DNA from: Bacillus sp. FJAT-42315
Lineage (GTDB): Bacteria; Bacillota; Bacilli; Bacillales; Domibacillaceae
DNA length: 48,802 bases
NCBI RefSeq assembly: GCF_002797375.1
Contig: NZ_KZ454941.1
Span: 1-48,802, forward strand
Direction of reading: 5' to 3'
Below are positions 18,907 to 28,278 of this stretch, piece after piece; position 1 is the first letter of the stretch; each line of letters starts with the position of its first letter. Position numbers and translations under genes: made by a program. Under the pieces are notes generated by a model. It saw nothing but the letters and a program-made list of their open reading frames with translations. It was not told the DNA's origin and made no database searches.

Positions 18907-20370
18907 TTATAAACCAAGCTGTTTCGCCTCATTCCAAAAGGCGTCTAATTCTTCCAACGTATATTCATTAAATGTTCGTTCACTCTCTTTTACCCGTTTT
19001 TCCACGTGAGTAAAACGACGATAAAATTTTTCATTTACAGCAATTAACGCTTCCTCTGGATGAATCGCATAAAAGCGAGATACATTGACAAGAGTAAACA
19101 AGAGATCACCAAACTCTTCAAGCAATCGACCTTCGTCACCACTCTTCACTTCATCAAGAAACTCTTTCCACTCTTCCTCTACTTTATCTAGTGCTCCTTG
19201 AGCATCCTCCCAATCAAACCCTACTTTTGCTGCTTTCTTCTGCAGTTCATAGGCACGAAGCAAAGCCGGTAATCCTTTCTCTACTTCATCAAGCAAAGCG
19301 GTTTCCTTTGTCCCTTTTTCCTGTTGTTTAATCTCCTGCCAATTCGCAACGACTTGCTCAGCACCTTCCACCACTTTTTCTCCAAATACATGAGGGTGGC
19401 GGCGAATCATTTTTTGAGCGAGAGTTTCAATGACATCTTCAATCGAAAACATCCCTTCACCTTCGCCAATTTGAGCATGAAGCAATACTTGTAAAAGGAC
19501 ATCGCCAAGTTCTTCAATGATATGATCATCATCTTGACGGTCGATCGCCTCAAGAAGTTCATACGCTTCTTCGATTAAATATTTTTTCAACGACTCATGC
19601 GTCTGCTCTCGGTCCCATGGACAACCATCCGGTGCACGAAGCTTAGCAATAATTTGTCGCAATACGGCAAACTCTCGATACGTTTGCTCCGCTTCTTTCA
19701 CTGGTGGAACGTACAGTGAAGTTAAATTATTTAGCTCTACTTGACGATCTAACTCGTATAAAGGTATTTTCTTGACGATTTGTTCTGAGCTACCTGCTGC
19801 TGTCACGATATACACTTCATATTCATCCGCGTACTTTTCCATCAAAGTCAGCTTCACTTCAGAGGCAACAAAAGCATCATATACTTGAGCAATGACCACA
19901 TGCTGAAAAATATTGATATCATCCCTATGTAAAGCTGTCCCATCTAAAAATTGAAAACCATCGATCGGGTCTGCTTCAATGGACGTGAATAAAGCGTCAA
20001 GAAAGCTTTGTCCGCCTGCGATGGAGATATCCCATTCCGGTAGCTTCCCTTTTTCCAACAACAATTGCACCGTTTTTTCTGCGACGATTGGGTGACCAGG
20101 AACGGCATATACCACTTCCTCTTCCTTTGTTGCCGCCAAAGTCAACTCGGCTACAATTTCTTCATACACCGCTTCAAATTGATCATGCTTTTCATATACA
20201 TCATCAAAGCTCTTAAATGACACGCCCTCTGCTTGAAGCTCAGCAATCACTGGGTGATCGATCGTTCGTGCATACACTTTGTTCGTTCGTTTTAATAATT
20301 TGTATACACCAAGCGGCAATTGATCAAGCTCACCTGCTCCAAGACCGACAATCGTAATCGAATACGTCAT
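18907..20370 (-). CDS. yabN: YabN: tetrapyrrole-methylase-like plus MazG pyrophosphohydrolase fusion
   Basis: Two fused domains. An N-terminal tetrapyrrole (corrin/porphyrin) methylase-like domain (about residues 1-225) has VGLGAGELDQLP and YAVPGHP. A C-terminal MazG nucleotide pyrophosphohydrolase (about 240-485) has the metal-binding EEAYELLEA and EELGDVLLQ. It probably cleans up aberrant nucleoside triphosphates; the role of the methylase half is unknown. ATG at 20370 is chosen; a GTG at 20379 is also possible because AAGGA lies 5 bases before it. 487 residues, near B. subtilis (489). Confidence 0.92.
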   Translation of the reverse strand: MTYSITIVGLGAGELDQLPLGVYKLLKRTNKVYARTIDHPVIAELQAEGVSFKSFDDVYEKHDQFEAVYEEIVAELTLAATKEEEVVYAVPGHPIVAEKTVQLLLEKGKLPEWDISIAGGQSFLDALFTSIEADPIDGFQFLDGTALHRDDINIFQHVVIAQVYDAFVASEVKLTLMEKYADEYEVYIVTAAGSSEQIVKKIPLYELDRQVELNNLTSLYVPPVKEAEQTYREFAVLRQIIAKLRAPDGCPWDREQTHESLKKYLIEEAYELLEAIDRQDDDHIIEELGDVLLQVLLHAQIGEGEGMFSIEDVIETLAQKMIRRHPHVFGEKVVEGAEQVVANWQEIKQQEKGTKETALLDEVEKGLPALLRAYELQKKAAKVGFDWEDAQGALDKVEEEWKEFLDEVKSGDEGRLLEEFGDLLFTLVNVSRFYAIHPEEALIAVNEKFYRRFTHVEKRVKESERTFNEYTLEELDAFWNEAKQLGL

Positions 20371-20393
20371 ATTTATCACTCTCTTCCTTAAAT

Positions 20394-21986
20394 TTATTTC
20401 CTTTTACGATTCATTTCTCTCAGCTTATCTCCAAAAGGAATTTGTATCCATTCTTCTTCTGTAAATAAGTTCACTTTCATCATTGTATAAATAAATACAA
20501 ATGCACCTATGGCTACGCTACTCAATGCCAGAACTGTCATTTGCAGGCGGTCCATATCATATGAAAATAAGAAATGTTCCGTTACCACTCGCCACATTTG
20601 TAAAGCTACCGTCATGATCAGCATAGAAAACAATGCTTTATATAAAAAGGTTGTCTGTATAAATGGCATTTTCAGTTGCCTACGAATGTATAAAGCAAGG
20701 GTGACCATAATAACACCTAGAGCAAGAACGGTAGAAATAGCAGCACCCGCTGTTCCATACGAAGGAACGAGCAGCATATTTCCAATATACTTAACAAACA
20801 CCCCAATGACTACCGCTAAAGCAGGAATGATATCTTTATTTATACTTTGTAAAATTCCTGAAAAAGTTAAGATCACCGAGCTAAATAAAATGGACACACA
20901 AAAAATCGACAACACGAAAGACCCTTCGCTGTTTTCAAATAGCATTGCATTGACAGCATCCATAATATTGATCAAACCGACAGTAGCTGCTAGCCCAATA
21001 GTGACACTGACCTTTACAGCGAGCCGCATATATTCCCTCACTTGCTGTTGCTGATTTTTTTGAAAAGCGGCTGTCACAAGCGGAACGAGCGTCAACGATA
21101 GTGACACCGCGGCTACCGTTCCAAGCTGGAGCAGTGGTTGACCCCGATCGTAAATTCCTTTTGCGATCTTCGCTTCTAAGTCGCTAAGCCCTGCTTGAGT
21201 AAGCCCACTATATAACTGAAATGAGTCCACTAGCTGGAGCAACACAAGCATCATACCTGATACACAAATAGCAGTACCTTGAACGACTAACAAACGGATT
21301 TCCCTCTTATAAAATCCGTTCTTTCTAAGCAAACTAAGCTTAATAGTAGAATGGCGCTTCCGTATAAAAACATACAGCACGAGCATTCCGGCTAAACTAC
21401 CCGCTAACGAACCGACCATTGCACTAGCACCCGCTATATATAGAGAATACCCTTTTTCGATCATCATATAAGAAAATAGCAATATGCCTCCTACGCGAAT
21501 CAGCTGCTCTATCACTTGTGAGATCGCTGTCGGGACCATATCTCCTACTCCTTGAAAAGTGCCACGCCATACCGTCAAAAATGGCATGAGTAAAAAGGAA
21601 AAGGCAACGATTCGAATCATCGGAGTCAAACCCATATCCCCCATATATTTCGCCAGTGTATCGGCACAAAAAAAGATAACAGCGAATAATACTACACCTA
21701 ACACACTAACAATAGTGAATGACAGTCGAGCAATCGTCTCTACATGCAGACGGTTTCCTTCTCTTTCTGCTACTAATTTAGAAATAATAATCGGAAAACC
21801 ATAAGTAGACAAAGCAACCGCTATTCCGTATAACGGGTACACTTGCTGATAAATATAAAAACCGACATCCCCCACAATGTTTTGGTAAGGCACACGGTAA
21901 ACCGCACTTAAAATTTTTACAAAAATTGCCGCTATCGTTAAAATAATGGCGCCTCGCATAAAAGATTTTTGATCCCCATTTGGCAA
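20394..21986 (-). CDS. yabM: Polysaccharide-type flippase (YabM, MurJ/SpoVB-like)
   Basis: Integral membrane protein of the MOP exporter superfamily, with 12-14 hydrophobic segments over about 510 residues. The N-terminus LTIAAIFVKILSAVYRVPYQ and the GFYIYQQVYPLYG motif are typical of SpoVB/YabM proteins, which move lipid-linked saccharides. The substrate is unknown. I favour TTG at 21986 (AGGTG 7 bases upstream) over a TTG at 22013 that has no ribosome-binding site. It lies between spoVT and yabN as in B. subtilis. Confidence 0.9.
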   Translation of the reverse strand: MPNGDQKSFMRGAIILTIAAIFVKILSAVYRVPYQNIVGDVGFYIYQQVYPLYGIAVALSTYGFPIIISKLVAEREGNRLHVETIARLSFTIVSVLGVVLFAVIFFCADTLAKYMGDMGLTPMIRIVAFSFLLMPFLTVWRGTFQGVGDMVPTAISQVIEQLIRVGGILLFSYMMIEKGYSLYIAGASAMVGSLAGSLAGMLVLYVFIRKRHSTIKLSLLRKNGFYKREIRLLVVQGTAICVSGMMLVLLQLVDSFQLYSGLTQAGLSDLEAKIAKGIYDRGQPLLQLGTVAAVSLSLTLVPLVTAAFQKNQQQQVREYMRLAVKVSVTIGLAATVGLINIMDAVNAMLFENSEGSFVLSIFCVSILFSSVILTFSGILQSINKDIIPALAVVIGVFVKYIGNMLLVPSYGTAGAAISTVLALGVIMVTLALYIRRQLKMPFIQTTFLYKALFSMLIMTVALQMWRVVTEHFLFSYDMDRLQMTVLALSSVAIGAFVFIYTMMKVNLFTEEEWIQIPFGDKLREMNRKRK

Positions 21987-22040
21987 TGAATTACACCTAG
22001 CCCTTCTAAACAAGCTATTACAAATTTAAATGATCTCAAC

Positions 22041-22078
22041 AAAAAAAGGAAGCAGCTCGTTTTTTACTGCTCCCTTTC
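22041..22078 (-). terminator. Intrinsic terminator after spoVT
   Basis: Minus-strand stem AAAGGGAGCAG / CTGCTTCCTTT (with one G-U pair), followed by seven T. Lies just past the spoVT stop. Confidence 0.82.
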
Positions 22079-22082
22079 CTTG

Positions 22083-22619
22083 CTATTGTTCCATTTGTTT
22101 CGCTAAAAAGCTCGCGGCAGTTTCAGCTGATTTCTTCTCCACTTCACTCATCGTTCTCTCCGTTGAAAAAATTAAGACGAGCCCAATGGCATCTCCGTTA
22201 GCAATGATCGGAGCAACCGTATACGATTGCACCTCTTCTTCACGTCCATCGACAATTTCAACCGAACCACTAGGGTTATTTAACGTTGGCTGGCGCTCAC
22301 TGATCGCCGACTCAATTAATGGTCCTACATTTTTATTCATATATTCTTTTTTCGCTACACCAGCGGTCGCAATGATTGCATCGCGATCACAAATCAGTAC
22401 ACTGCTATCCAAACTATCATGTAATGCTTCAGCATATTCTTGAGCAAAATCACCTAATTCACTAATTGGGGAGTATTTCTTTAAAATGACTTCCCCATCA
22501 CGATCAACGAAAATCTCTAGCGGGTCTCCTTCTCGTATCCTTAACGTGCGACGGATTTCCTTTGGAATAACAACCCGCCCTAAATCATCAATTCGACGAA
22601 CAATACCAGTTGCTTTCAT
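22083..22619 (-). CDS. spoVT: Stage V sporulation protein T, AbrB-family regulator with GAF-like domain
   Basis: Forespore transcription factor that tunes sigma-G-dependent genes. The N-terminal swapped-hairpin DNA-binding domain (GIVRRIDDLGRVVIPKEIRRTL, residues 5-26, in pieces) is nearly the same as in AbrB. A GAF-like domain (about 55-175) follows. 178 residues, the same as B. subtilis. Flanked by a terminator and preceded by a sigma-G-like promoter. Confidence 0.96.
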   Translation of the reverse strand: MKATGIVRRIDDLGRVVIPKEIRRTLRIREGDPLEIFVDRDGEVILKKYSPISELGDFAQEYAEALHDSLDSSVLICDRDAIIATAGVAKKEYMNKNVGPLIESAISERQPTLNNPSGSVEIVDGREEEVQSYTVAPIIANGDAIGLVLIFSTERTMSEVEKKSAETAASFLAKQMEQ

Positions 22620-22701
22620 CTTGTTGCCTCACTTTCATCAGATGATTTTTTTAGGACAATGAATAAACGATTTTTCATCGATATTCCTGTCACATTGATG
22701 T

Positions 22702-22731
22702 TATTATCTTTCATCTGGGAAGTTCTATGCA
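22702..22731 (-). promoter_or_regulatory. Candidate sigma-G promoter of spoVT
   Basis: Minus-strand TGCATA (22726-22731) and GATAATA (22702-22708) spaced by 17 bp, resembling TGMATA / CATACTA. It leaves a leader of about 76 nt. spoVT is sigma-G-dependent in B. subtilis. The -10 has two mismatches, so this is tentative. Confidence 0.45.
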
Positions 22732-22740
22732 TTTTGATGA

Positions 22741-25700
22741 TTATTTTCTAGCATGTTCAAGATTTTGAATGATATCATAGGCCACTTCAAACCATGCTTC
22801 AGCCGTCAGTTGTTGAATATTAATCGTGATTTTTAATTGATTACTTTCCATACCTAATCCTACGGCACGACCGTGTTTATGACAAACTTCAAATACTTTA
22901 GAGCCATTGATTTGCTGTGTACCGACTTCACTCATCCAAATCGTGACTAGCTCTTTTTCTTGCTTAATTTTTTCGAGTTGAACAAAGCTTGCGTATACTT
23001 TCATTTCTGCCACTCTAAATAAATCATTTACTTCACGAGGGTATTCACCGAAACGATCGATCATTTCTTCCTTCAGCTCTTCTACTTCTTCTAATGAATC
23101 AACGCTTCGGAAGCGTTTATACATTTCGATTTTCTGTTGACTATCCTTAATATAAGTGTCTGGAATATACGCATCAATCGATATTTCTATTTCAAACACT
23201 GGCGCCTTGTTCTGTTCGTCGACACCTCGTTTTTGTTCTACTGCTTCCTTCAGCATTTGAGAATATAAATCGAAACCGACAGAATCGATAAATCCATGCT
23301 GCTGAGCACCTAGCAAATTACCTGCACCACGAATGGATAAATCACGCATCGCGATTTTGAAGCCCGACCCTAGCTCGGTAAATTCCTTAATCGCCTCTAA
23401 ACGCTTTTCCGCTGTTTCTGAAAGCACTTTATCTTTGCGATACATGAAATAGGCATAAGCGACGCGATTGGAGCGTCCGACACGCCCTCTAATCTGATAC
23501 AGCTGGGAAAGCCCCATTCGATCGGCATCATGAACAATTAACGTATTCACATTCGGAATATCTACACCCGTTTCGATAATCGTTGTCGTCACTAACACAT
23601 CAGATTCGCCTTCTAAAAAGCTTAAAATGACTGCTTCTAGCTCTCTTTCCGTCATCTGTCCATGAGCATACGCTACTTTCGCATCTGGAACGAGCATCGA
23701 AATTTCTTCTGCTTTTCTTTCAATATCCTCTACTCGATTATATAAATAAAAGACTTGCCCATCCCGTGCCAGTTCTCGCTCAATCGCTTCTCTAATAAGT
23801 GCGGGATTATTTTCAGCCACAAATGTTTGCACCGGAAAACGGTTTTTCGGTGGTGTTTCAATGACCGATAAATCGCGAACACCTAGCATTGACATATGTA
23901 GTGTTCTTGGAATCGGTGTCGCCGTTAACGTTAATACATCGACATTTGTTTTTAATTTTTTGATTTTCTCTTTATGTGTGACACCAAAACGCTGCTCTTC
24001 ATCCACAATGAGTAAACCGAGATCATGATATTGCACATCTTTCGATAACAAGCGGTGAGTACCAACGATAATATCAACCGTTCCGCTCTTTAGCCCTTTT
24101 AATGTCTCTGTTTGCTGCTTCTTCGATCGGAAACGACTTAATAAACCGACATTGATCGGAAAATCACGAAAGCGCTCTAGCATCGTCTCATAATGCTGTT
24201 GAGCAAGAATCGTGGTCGGCACAAGAAACGCCACCTGCTTCTCATCTGCTATCGCTTTAAAAGCAGCCCGAATCGCCACCTCTGTTTTTCCATAACCAAC
24301 ATCTCCACATAACAAGCGATCCATCGGTCGTTCCTTTTGCATATCCTGTTTAATTTCTTGGATTGATCGAAGCTGATCTTCCGTTTCCTCATACGGAAAA
24401 GCGGTTTCAAATTCGCGTTGCATATCACCATCTGGAGAAAATGCATATCCTTTCGCCGCTTCTCTTTCCGCATACAGCTTGATTAAATCATCAGCAATGT
24501 CTTGAACGGAGGATTGTACTTTATTTTTGACTCGCTTCCATTCACTCCCGCCAAGCTTATATACTTTCGGTTCTTTCCCTTCTGAACCGACGTATTTCTG
24601 GACCAATTCGATTTGCTCCACTGGTACATATAATTGATCCGTTCCTTGATATTTAATATTTAAGTAGTCTTTATGAACACCTTTCATTTCCAGTGTTTCA
24701 ATGCCTAAGTATTTCCCGATCCCGTGATTGACATGAACGACATAATCACCAGGCTTTAGTTCAGAGTAGCTTTTAATCCGTTCAGCATTAGAGAGCTTTT
24801 GACGGCTCTTATTTCGTTTCGTTTTCTTGTTAAATAACTCCTGCTCAGTGATTATCGCTAATTTCTGCTCAGAGAATTCAAAGCCTGCTGTTAGTGAGCC
24901 TAAACCGATTTGAACCGCTTGTTCCGTCACTATATTTTTTTCAGAAGAAAGCGTTGCCTCAATCTCGTAATCTGCGAGAACTGTTGCTATTTTTTTCATT
25001 CGTTCCTCGGTCTCACCTAGAAACACTACCGTCATGCCAAGCTTTTTCCAGCGCTCCACTTCTGTATGGAGAACATTCATTTGTCCATGGAAGTTTTGCA
25101 TCGAACGGCTAGAAAATTTAATGACATTCTCCGGGCTTGTGCCTGCAACTTTACGCATAAATAACGAAAGATAAATGATCGGCTGCTTAATTTTTTCCTT
25201 CACTTCAGCAAACGAGTAAGAAAGCTTCATGTCGTGGACGATCTTTCCTTCCTCTAGTAAAGACGTGTACCACTCTGCTTCCTCTTGTTCTAGCGAGTCA
25301 TTCAGCTCTTTAATACGGCTCACTTCGTCGAAAAACACGAGACCATCTTGCGGCAAGTAGTTAACAAGGCTCATCGGCTCTTCATACATAATCTCCATAT
25401 ACTTCGACAGGCCGTCAATGCTTTGTCCTTGTTTTAACTTCTCCATTTCCATGTTTATATTTTCTTTTAATAGCTTTTGAGTCTCTTCATTTTTGACCTT
25501 CTTTAAAGATTCCTCTAATGCTTGTTCAAGCCGCTGAGCAAGCCTGACTAAATGAACAGGCTGATAAGGTGTTTCCGTTACAGGGCTAACCATAATAGAT
25601 TGTTTATTTTCTAATGACCGCTGGTTTTCAATGGAGAATGTACGAATAGAGTCCACTTCCGTATCAAAAAATTCGATCCTCACGGGGTCTTCTAATGTCA

Positions 25701-26256
25701 GCGGATAAATATCAATAATTCCACCACGCAAACTAAATTCACCTGGACCATAGACCATATCCACTCTCTGATAACCCATATGCATTAACTCATTGATCAT
25801 TTGATCTAAATCAACGTCTTGTCCAACCGTCAGCTGTTTTTGTAACGCCCTCCATTCGTGCTTTGGCGGCAATAATTTACGAAGTCCAGAAATAGGAACG
25901 ATATAGATCCCCTTTTTCTCTTTGACGATGTGGTTTAACACTTCAATTCTTTGAGCGCGAAGTTCAGGGCTAGCTACACTAATTTCTGCCGCAATGAGCT
26001 CATTAGCGGCATACAAATATACCTCCTGCTCATCAGTGAATTGCAGAAGATCATCATATAGCTTTTGAGCTTGTAGCAAGTTATAAGTAATCACCATAAT
26101 CGGCTTATTGGTCTGTTGGTAAGCTGAGGCAATCAGTAATGCTCTTGAAGATCCCGTCAGCCCGGCGGCTAACTGCTCCTTTAAGCCCTCCGATAGCCCG
26201 CTAACTAACACTTGGATATCTTGATTTTGTAAAAATATATTTTGTAAACTATTCAC
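22741..26256 (-). CDS. mfd: Transcription-repair coupling factor Mfd
   Basis: Removes RNA polymerase stalled at DNA lesions and recruits UvrA. A UvrB-like N-terminal module (1-about 350) is followed by the polymerase-interacting domain (around 490-555, GDYVVHVNHGIGKYLGIE). The superfamily 2 translocase has Walker A GYGKTEVA, DEEQ box IVDEEQRFG, TATPIPRTLHMS and QLYQIRGRVGRS. A C-terminal TRCF domain ends the protein. 1171 residues, normal length. GTG start with GGAGG 8 bases upstream. Confidence 0.97.
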   Translation of the reverse strand: MNSLQNIFLQNQDIQVLVSGLSEGLKEQLAAGLTGSSRALLIASAYQQTNKPIMVITYNLLQAQKLYDDLLQFTDEQEVYLYAANELIAAEISVASPELRAQRIEVLNHIVKEKKGIYIVPISGLRKLLPPKHEWRALQKQLTVGQDVDLDQMINELMHMGYQRVDMVYGPGEFSLRGGIIDIYPLTLEDPVRIEFFDTEVDSIRTFSIENQRSLENKQSIMVSPVTETPYQPVHLVRLAQRLEQALEESLKKVKNEETQKLLKENINMEMEKLKQGQSIDGLSKYMEIMYEEPMSLVNYLPQDGLVFFDEVSRIKELNDSLEQEEAEWYTSLLEEGKIVHDMKLSYSFAEVKEKIKQPIIYLSLFMRKVAGTSPENVIKFSSRSMQNFHGQMNVLHTEVERWKKLGMTVVFLGETEERMKKIATVLADYEIEATLSSEKNIVTEQAVQIGLGSLTAGFEFSEQKLAIITEQELFNKKTKRNKSRQKLSNAERIKSYSELKPGDYVVHVNHGIGKYLGIETLEMKGVHKDYLNIKYQGTDQLYVPVEQIELVQKYVGSEGKEPKVYKLGGSEWKRVKNKVQSSVQDIADDLIKLYAEREAAKGYAFSPDGDMQREFETAFPYEETEDQLRSIQEIKQDMQKERPMDRLLCGDVGYGKTEVAIRAAFKAIADEKQVAFLVPTTILAQQHYETMLERFRDFPINVGLLSRFRSKKQQTETLKGLKSGTVDIIVGTHRLLSKDVQYHDLGLLIVDEEQRFGVTHKEKIKKLKTNVDVLTLTATPIPRTLHMSMLGVRDLSVIETPPKNRFPVQTFVAENNPALIREAIERELARDGQVFYLYNRVEDIERKAEEISMLVPDAKVAYAHGQMTERELEAVILSFLEGESDVLVTTTIIETGVDIPNVNTLIVHDADRMGLSQLYQIRGRVGRSNRVAYAYFMYRKDKVLSETAEKRLEAIKEFTELGSGFKIAMRDLSIRGAGNLLGAQQHGFIDSVGFDLYSQMLKEAVEQKRGVDEQNKAPVFEIEISIDAYIPDTYIKDSQQKIEMYKRFRSVDSLEEVEELKEEMIDRFGEYPREVNDLFRVAEMKVYASFVQLEKIKQEKELVTIWMSEVGTQQINGSKVFEVCHKHGRAVGLGMESNQLKITINIQQLTAEAWFEVAYDIIQNLEHARK

Positions 26257-26341
26257 ACACGGTTCCTCCCCTTTTAACTGCCAATCCCTTCAATCCCTAT
26301 TGCAAAGTGAGTTCTTTCTACTGTTCCGACAATTTAAACAG

Positions 26342-26370
26342 AAAAATGCTTTGGATCAGCATCCAAAGCT
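26342..26370 (-). terminator. Intrinsic terminator after fin
   Basis: Minus-strand stem GCTTTGGAT / ATCCAAAGC with a short loop, followed by ATTTTTC. It lies 2 bp past the fin stop codon. Confidence 0.85.
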
Positions 26371-26372
26371 AC

Positions 26373-26603
26373 TTACTGTATAAAATAATCATATTCGTGG
26401 AAATCAGGATTCCTTTCAAGGGATTCCTGACAATCTTCACATATTATTTTAATCTTCATCGTTCCGTCTTGATCGTATTGAATCATATCGGTTCTTTCAT
26501 GATCCGTCAGTGCGTGAATGCCTAACCGTTTAGTAGAGATCACCGATTGATCAAGCGAACCAACTAAAGTATTGCAATGACGGCAAAAATAATGAATAGC
26601 CAT
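26373..26603 (-). CDS. fin: Anti-sigma-F factor Fin (YabK)
   Basis: A 76-residue zinc-ribbon-like protein with CRHC (7-10) and CEDC (54-57). Fin inhibits sigma-F late in forespore development and so helps the switch to sigma-G. Length and both CxxC motifs match B. subtilis Fin, and it sits between pth and mfd as there. It has its own forespore promoter and terminator. Confidence 0.95.
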   Translation of the reverse strand: MAIHYFCRHCNTLVGSLDQSVISTKRLGIHALTDHERTDMIQYDQDGTMKIKIICEDCQESLERNPDFHEYDYFIQ

Positions 26604-26644
26604 CTGTCTTCCTCCTCGCAGCCCACTGCATCAATGATTAAATT

Positions 26645-26675
26645 TAGTATAGGCACGACAGACGACATTTATTCA
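26645..26675 (-). promoter_or_regulatory. Forespore (sigma-G/sigma-F) promoter of fin
   Basis: Minus-strand TGAATA (26670-26675), matching the sigma-G -35, and TATACTA (26645-26651), one mismatch from CATACTA, spaced by 18 bp. The -35 begins one base past the pth stop codon. In B. subtilis fin is read by sigma-F and sigma-G. Confidence 0.65.
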
Positions 26676-26676
26676 C

Positions 26677-27237
26677 TTATTGATTAAATTTGTTCATCAC
26701 TTCAAGAAATGGATGATCAAGCCATGCTTCTACTGCATCAGCGCTTGTAGTAATCACACTCTTCATGTTTTCCTTCTCTTCGGCAGTAAACCGTCCTAGT
26801 ACATAATCAGGTACTTTCATTGGGGGTGTTGGGCGATCAATCCCAATGCGAATTCGATTAAATTCCTGCGTACCGACATGAGCAATGGTCGACTTAATGC
26901 CGTTATGTCCTCCAGCACTGCCTTTTTGGCGAAGACGAATCTTACCGACGGGCAAATCTAAATCATCATAAATAACGAGTAGATCTTCAACATCAATATT
27001 ATAGTATCGCATCACTTCACCGATGCTTTCACCTGATAAATTCATATATGTAAGCGGTTTAAGAAGAAGCACCTTCTCCATTCCTTTACGAACGACCGCA
27101 TAAACGCCTTTGTGCTTCGCTTCTGTTAGCGGAGCTTGAAAGCGTTCTGCTAATTCATCGATTACATCAAAGCCAATATTATGCCTTGTACCTTCATATT
27201 TAGAGCCTGGATTCCCAAGGCCTACTATTAATTTCAT
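26677..27237 (-). CDS. pth: Peptidyl-tRNA hydrolase (SpoVC)
   Basis: Frees tRNA from peptidyl-tRNA that has dropped off ribosomes. Family motifs: [19 protein letters not shown] with the catalytic His, [18 protein letters not shown] with the catalytic Asp, and [14 protein letters not shown] at 27237 (GAGGTG 6 bases upstream) gives 186 residues, as in the family. A frame continues up to 27333 but its N-terminus is unlike any Pth. Named spoVC in B. subtilis. The gene follows a terminator and probably has its own promoter, which I could not pin down. Confidence 0.95.
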   Translation of the reverse strand: MKLIVGLGNPGSKYEGTRHNIGFDVIDELAERFQAPLTEAKHKGVYAVVRKGMEKVLLLKPLTYMNLSGESIGEVMRYYNIDVEDLLVIYDDLDLPVGKIRLRQKGSAGGHNGIKSTIAHVGTQEFNRIRIGIDRPTPPMKVPDYVLGRFTAEEKENMKSVITTSADAVEAWLDHPFLEVMNKFNQ

Positions 27238-27365
27238 CATCTGCACCTCAAATTCCTTCTTAACTATCCAATTGAAGCTATGTAATTTTAAGTATAACTC
27301 ACAAATGATAGAAATTATACAGTTCAAAGCCAAGCATTTTGTAATTATCCATATTTCTTTGTTAA

Positions 27366-27411
27366 AACAAAAAAGAGAGTACTACAGCTTTTTCGATTTA
27401 GCACTCTCTTT
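27366..27411 (-). terminator. Intrinsic terminator between ctc and pth
   Basis: Minus-strand stem AAAGAGAGTGCTA / TAGTACTCTCTTT followed by six T. About 120 nt past the ctc stop. Confidence 0.82.
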
Positions 27412-27456
27412 ATGACATTATTTCTGTTTTTCTCCACAAAAAATGAACTACTTACC

Positions 27457-27495
27457 CTACAAGGCTCCTATCTAATTTAGATAGGAGCCTTGTAG
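27457..27495. repeat. Perfect 39-bp interrupted palindrome
   Basis: Two 19-bp arms (27457-27475 and 27477-27495) are perfect reverse complements around a single T at 27476. It lies in the ctc 3' untranslated region, 34 bp past the stop and about 45 bp before the terminator. No T run follows on either strand, so it is not a normal intrinsic terminator. It could be an mRNA stability hairpin, a protein site or the relic of a small mobile repeat. Confidence 0.85.
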
Positions 27496-27529
27496 ATCTG
27501 ACCATTAGAAACATCATCATTTATCTATA

Positions 27530-28126
27530 TTATTCGCTGGATACTTCTTCCTGTTCTTCCGTCACATCATCTTCTGCCGAACGAGGAGCTAAAATAGATA
27601 GGATAGTTTCATCATCTTCATGATTGATTTCAAAAGAATAGTGATCACGGATATCTTTAACAGCAATCACATCACCGATCGCTAAATTTGAAACATCTAT
27701 CGTGATATGTTCAGGGAATTCACTTACTTTAGCTGTCACCGATAACTCAAATAATGGTTGTTGAAGTACGCCGCCTTCTTTTGTACCAATAGCTTCACCT
27801 TGTGGATCAATTCGCACATTGGCTGTCATTTCAGAAGATAAATCTACCGCTAGAAAATCAGCATGAACGATATGATTCTTGATCGGATCTTGATCATAAT
27901 CTTGCAATACGACATTATATTTTTTTCCTTCCATCGCTAAAGAAATAACACCGTTACGTCCTACTTCTTTAATCACCTTAAAGAAGGCTCCTTCATCTAC
28001 GTAAATAGACTCGCTATCGACTCCTTTACCATACACGATCGCAGGAAAACCACCTTCATTGCGAAGTTGCGTTAACCCCGATTTTTGAAAACTATTTCGT
28101 TTTTTTGCCTCAAGTACTGAACTCAT
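27530..28126 (-). CDS. ctc: General stress protein Ctc, ribosomal protein bL25 family
   Basis: A 5S rRNA-binding ribosomal protein of the TL5/CTC type. An N-terminal L25 beta-barrel domain (about 1-92) and a C-terminal beta domain (about 93-183) end in an acidic tail. 198 residues, near B. subtilis Ctc. AAAGGTGAG precedes the ATG. In B. subtilis it is a classic sigma-B-dependent stress gene, and a matching sigma-B promoter is visible here. It lies between prs and pth. Confidence 0.95.
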   Translation of the reverse strand: MSSVLEAKKRNSFQKSGLTQLRNEGGFPAIVYGKGVDSESIYVDEGAFFKVIKEVGRNGVISLAMEGKKYNVVLQDYDQDPIKNHIVHADFLAVDLSSEMTANVRIDPQGEAIGTKEGGVLQQPLFELSVTAKVSEFPEHITIDVSNLAIGDVIAVKDIRDHYSFEINHEDDETILSILAPRSAEDDVTEEQEEVSSE

Positions 28127-28187
28127 TAGAGAAACTCACCTTTCTGTTTAATTTTTCTATTTTTACTAACTAGCTTCCTTTTTAAAT

Positions 28188-28212
28188 ATTCCCTTTTAAA
28201 AAGACTTTAAAC
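28188..28212 (-). promoter_or_regulatory. sigma-B promoter of ctc
   Basis: Minus-strand -35 GTTTAA (28207-28212, in ATGTTTAA) and -10 GGGAAT (28188-28193) with a 13-bp spacer fit the sigma-B consensus GTTTAA-N12-14-GGGTAT/GGGAAT. The start would be near 28181, 55 nt before the gene. Confidence 0.8.
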
Positions 28213-28241
28213 ATCATAAGTGTGTTTCTCTTTACTCAACC

Positions 28242-28274
28242 AAAAAAAGAGCCCTTCAACAGGCTCTTTTTTTA
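28242..28274 (-). terminator. Intrinsic terminator after prs
   Basis: Minus-strand stem AAAAAGAGCC / GGGCTCTTTTT with a TGTTGAA loop and T run. It separates glmU-prs from ctc. Confidence 0.9.
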
Positions 28275-28278
28275 CGTA

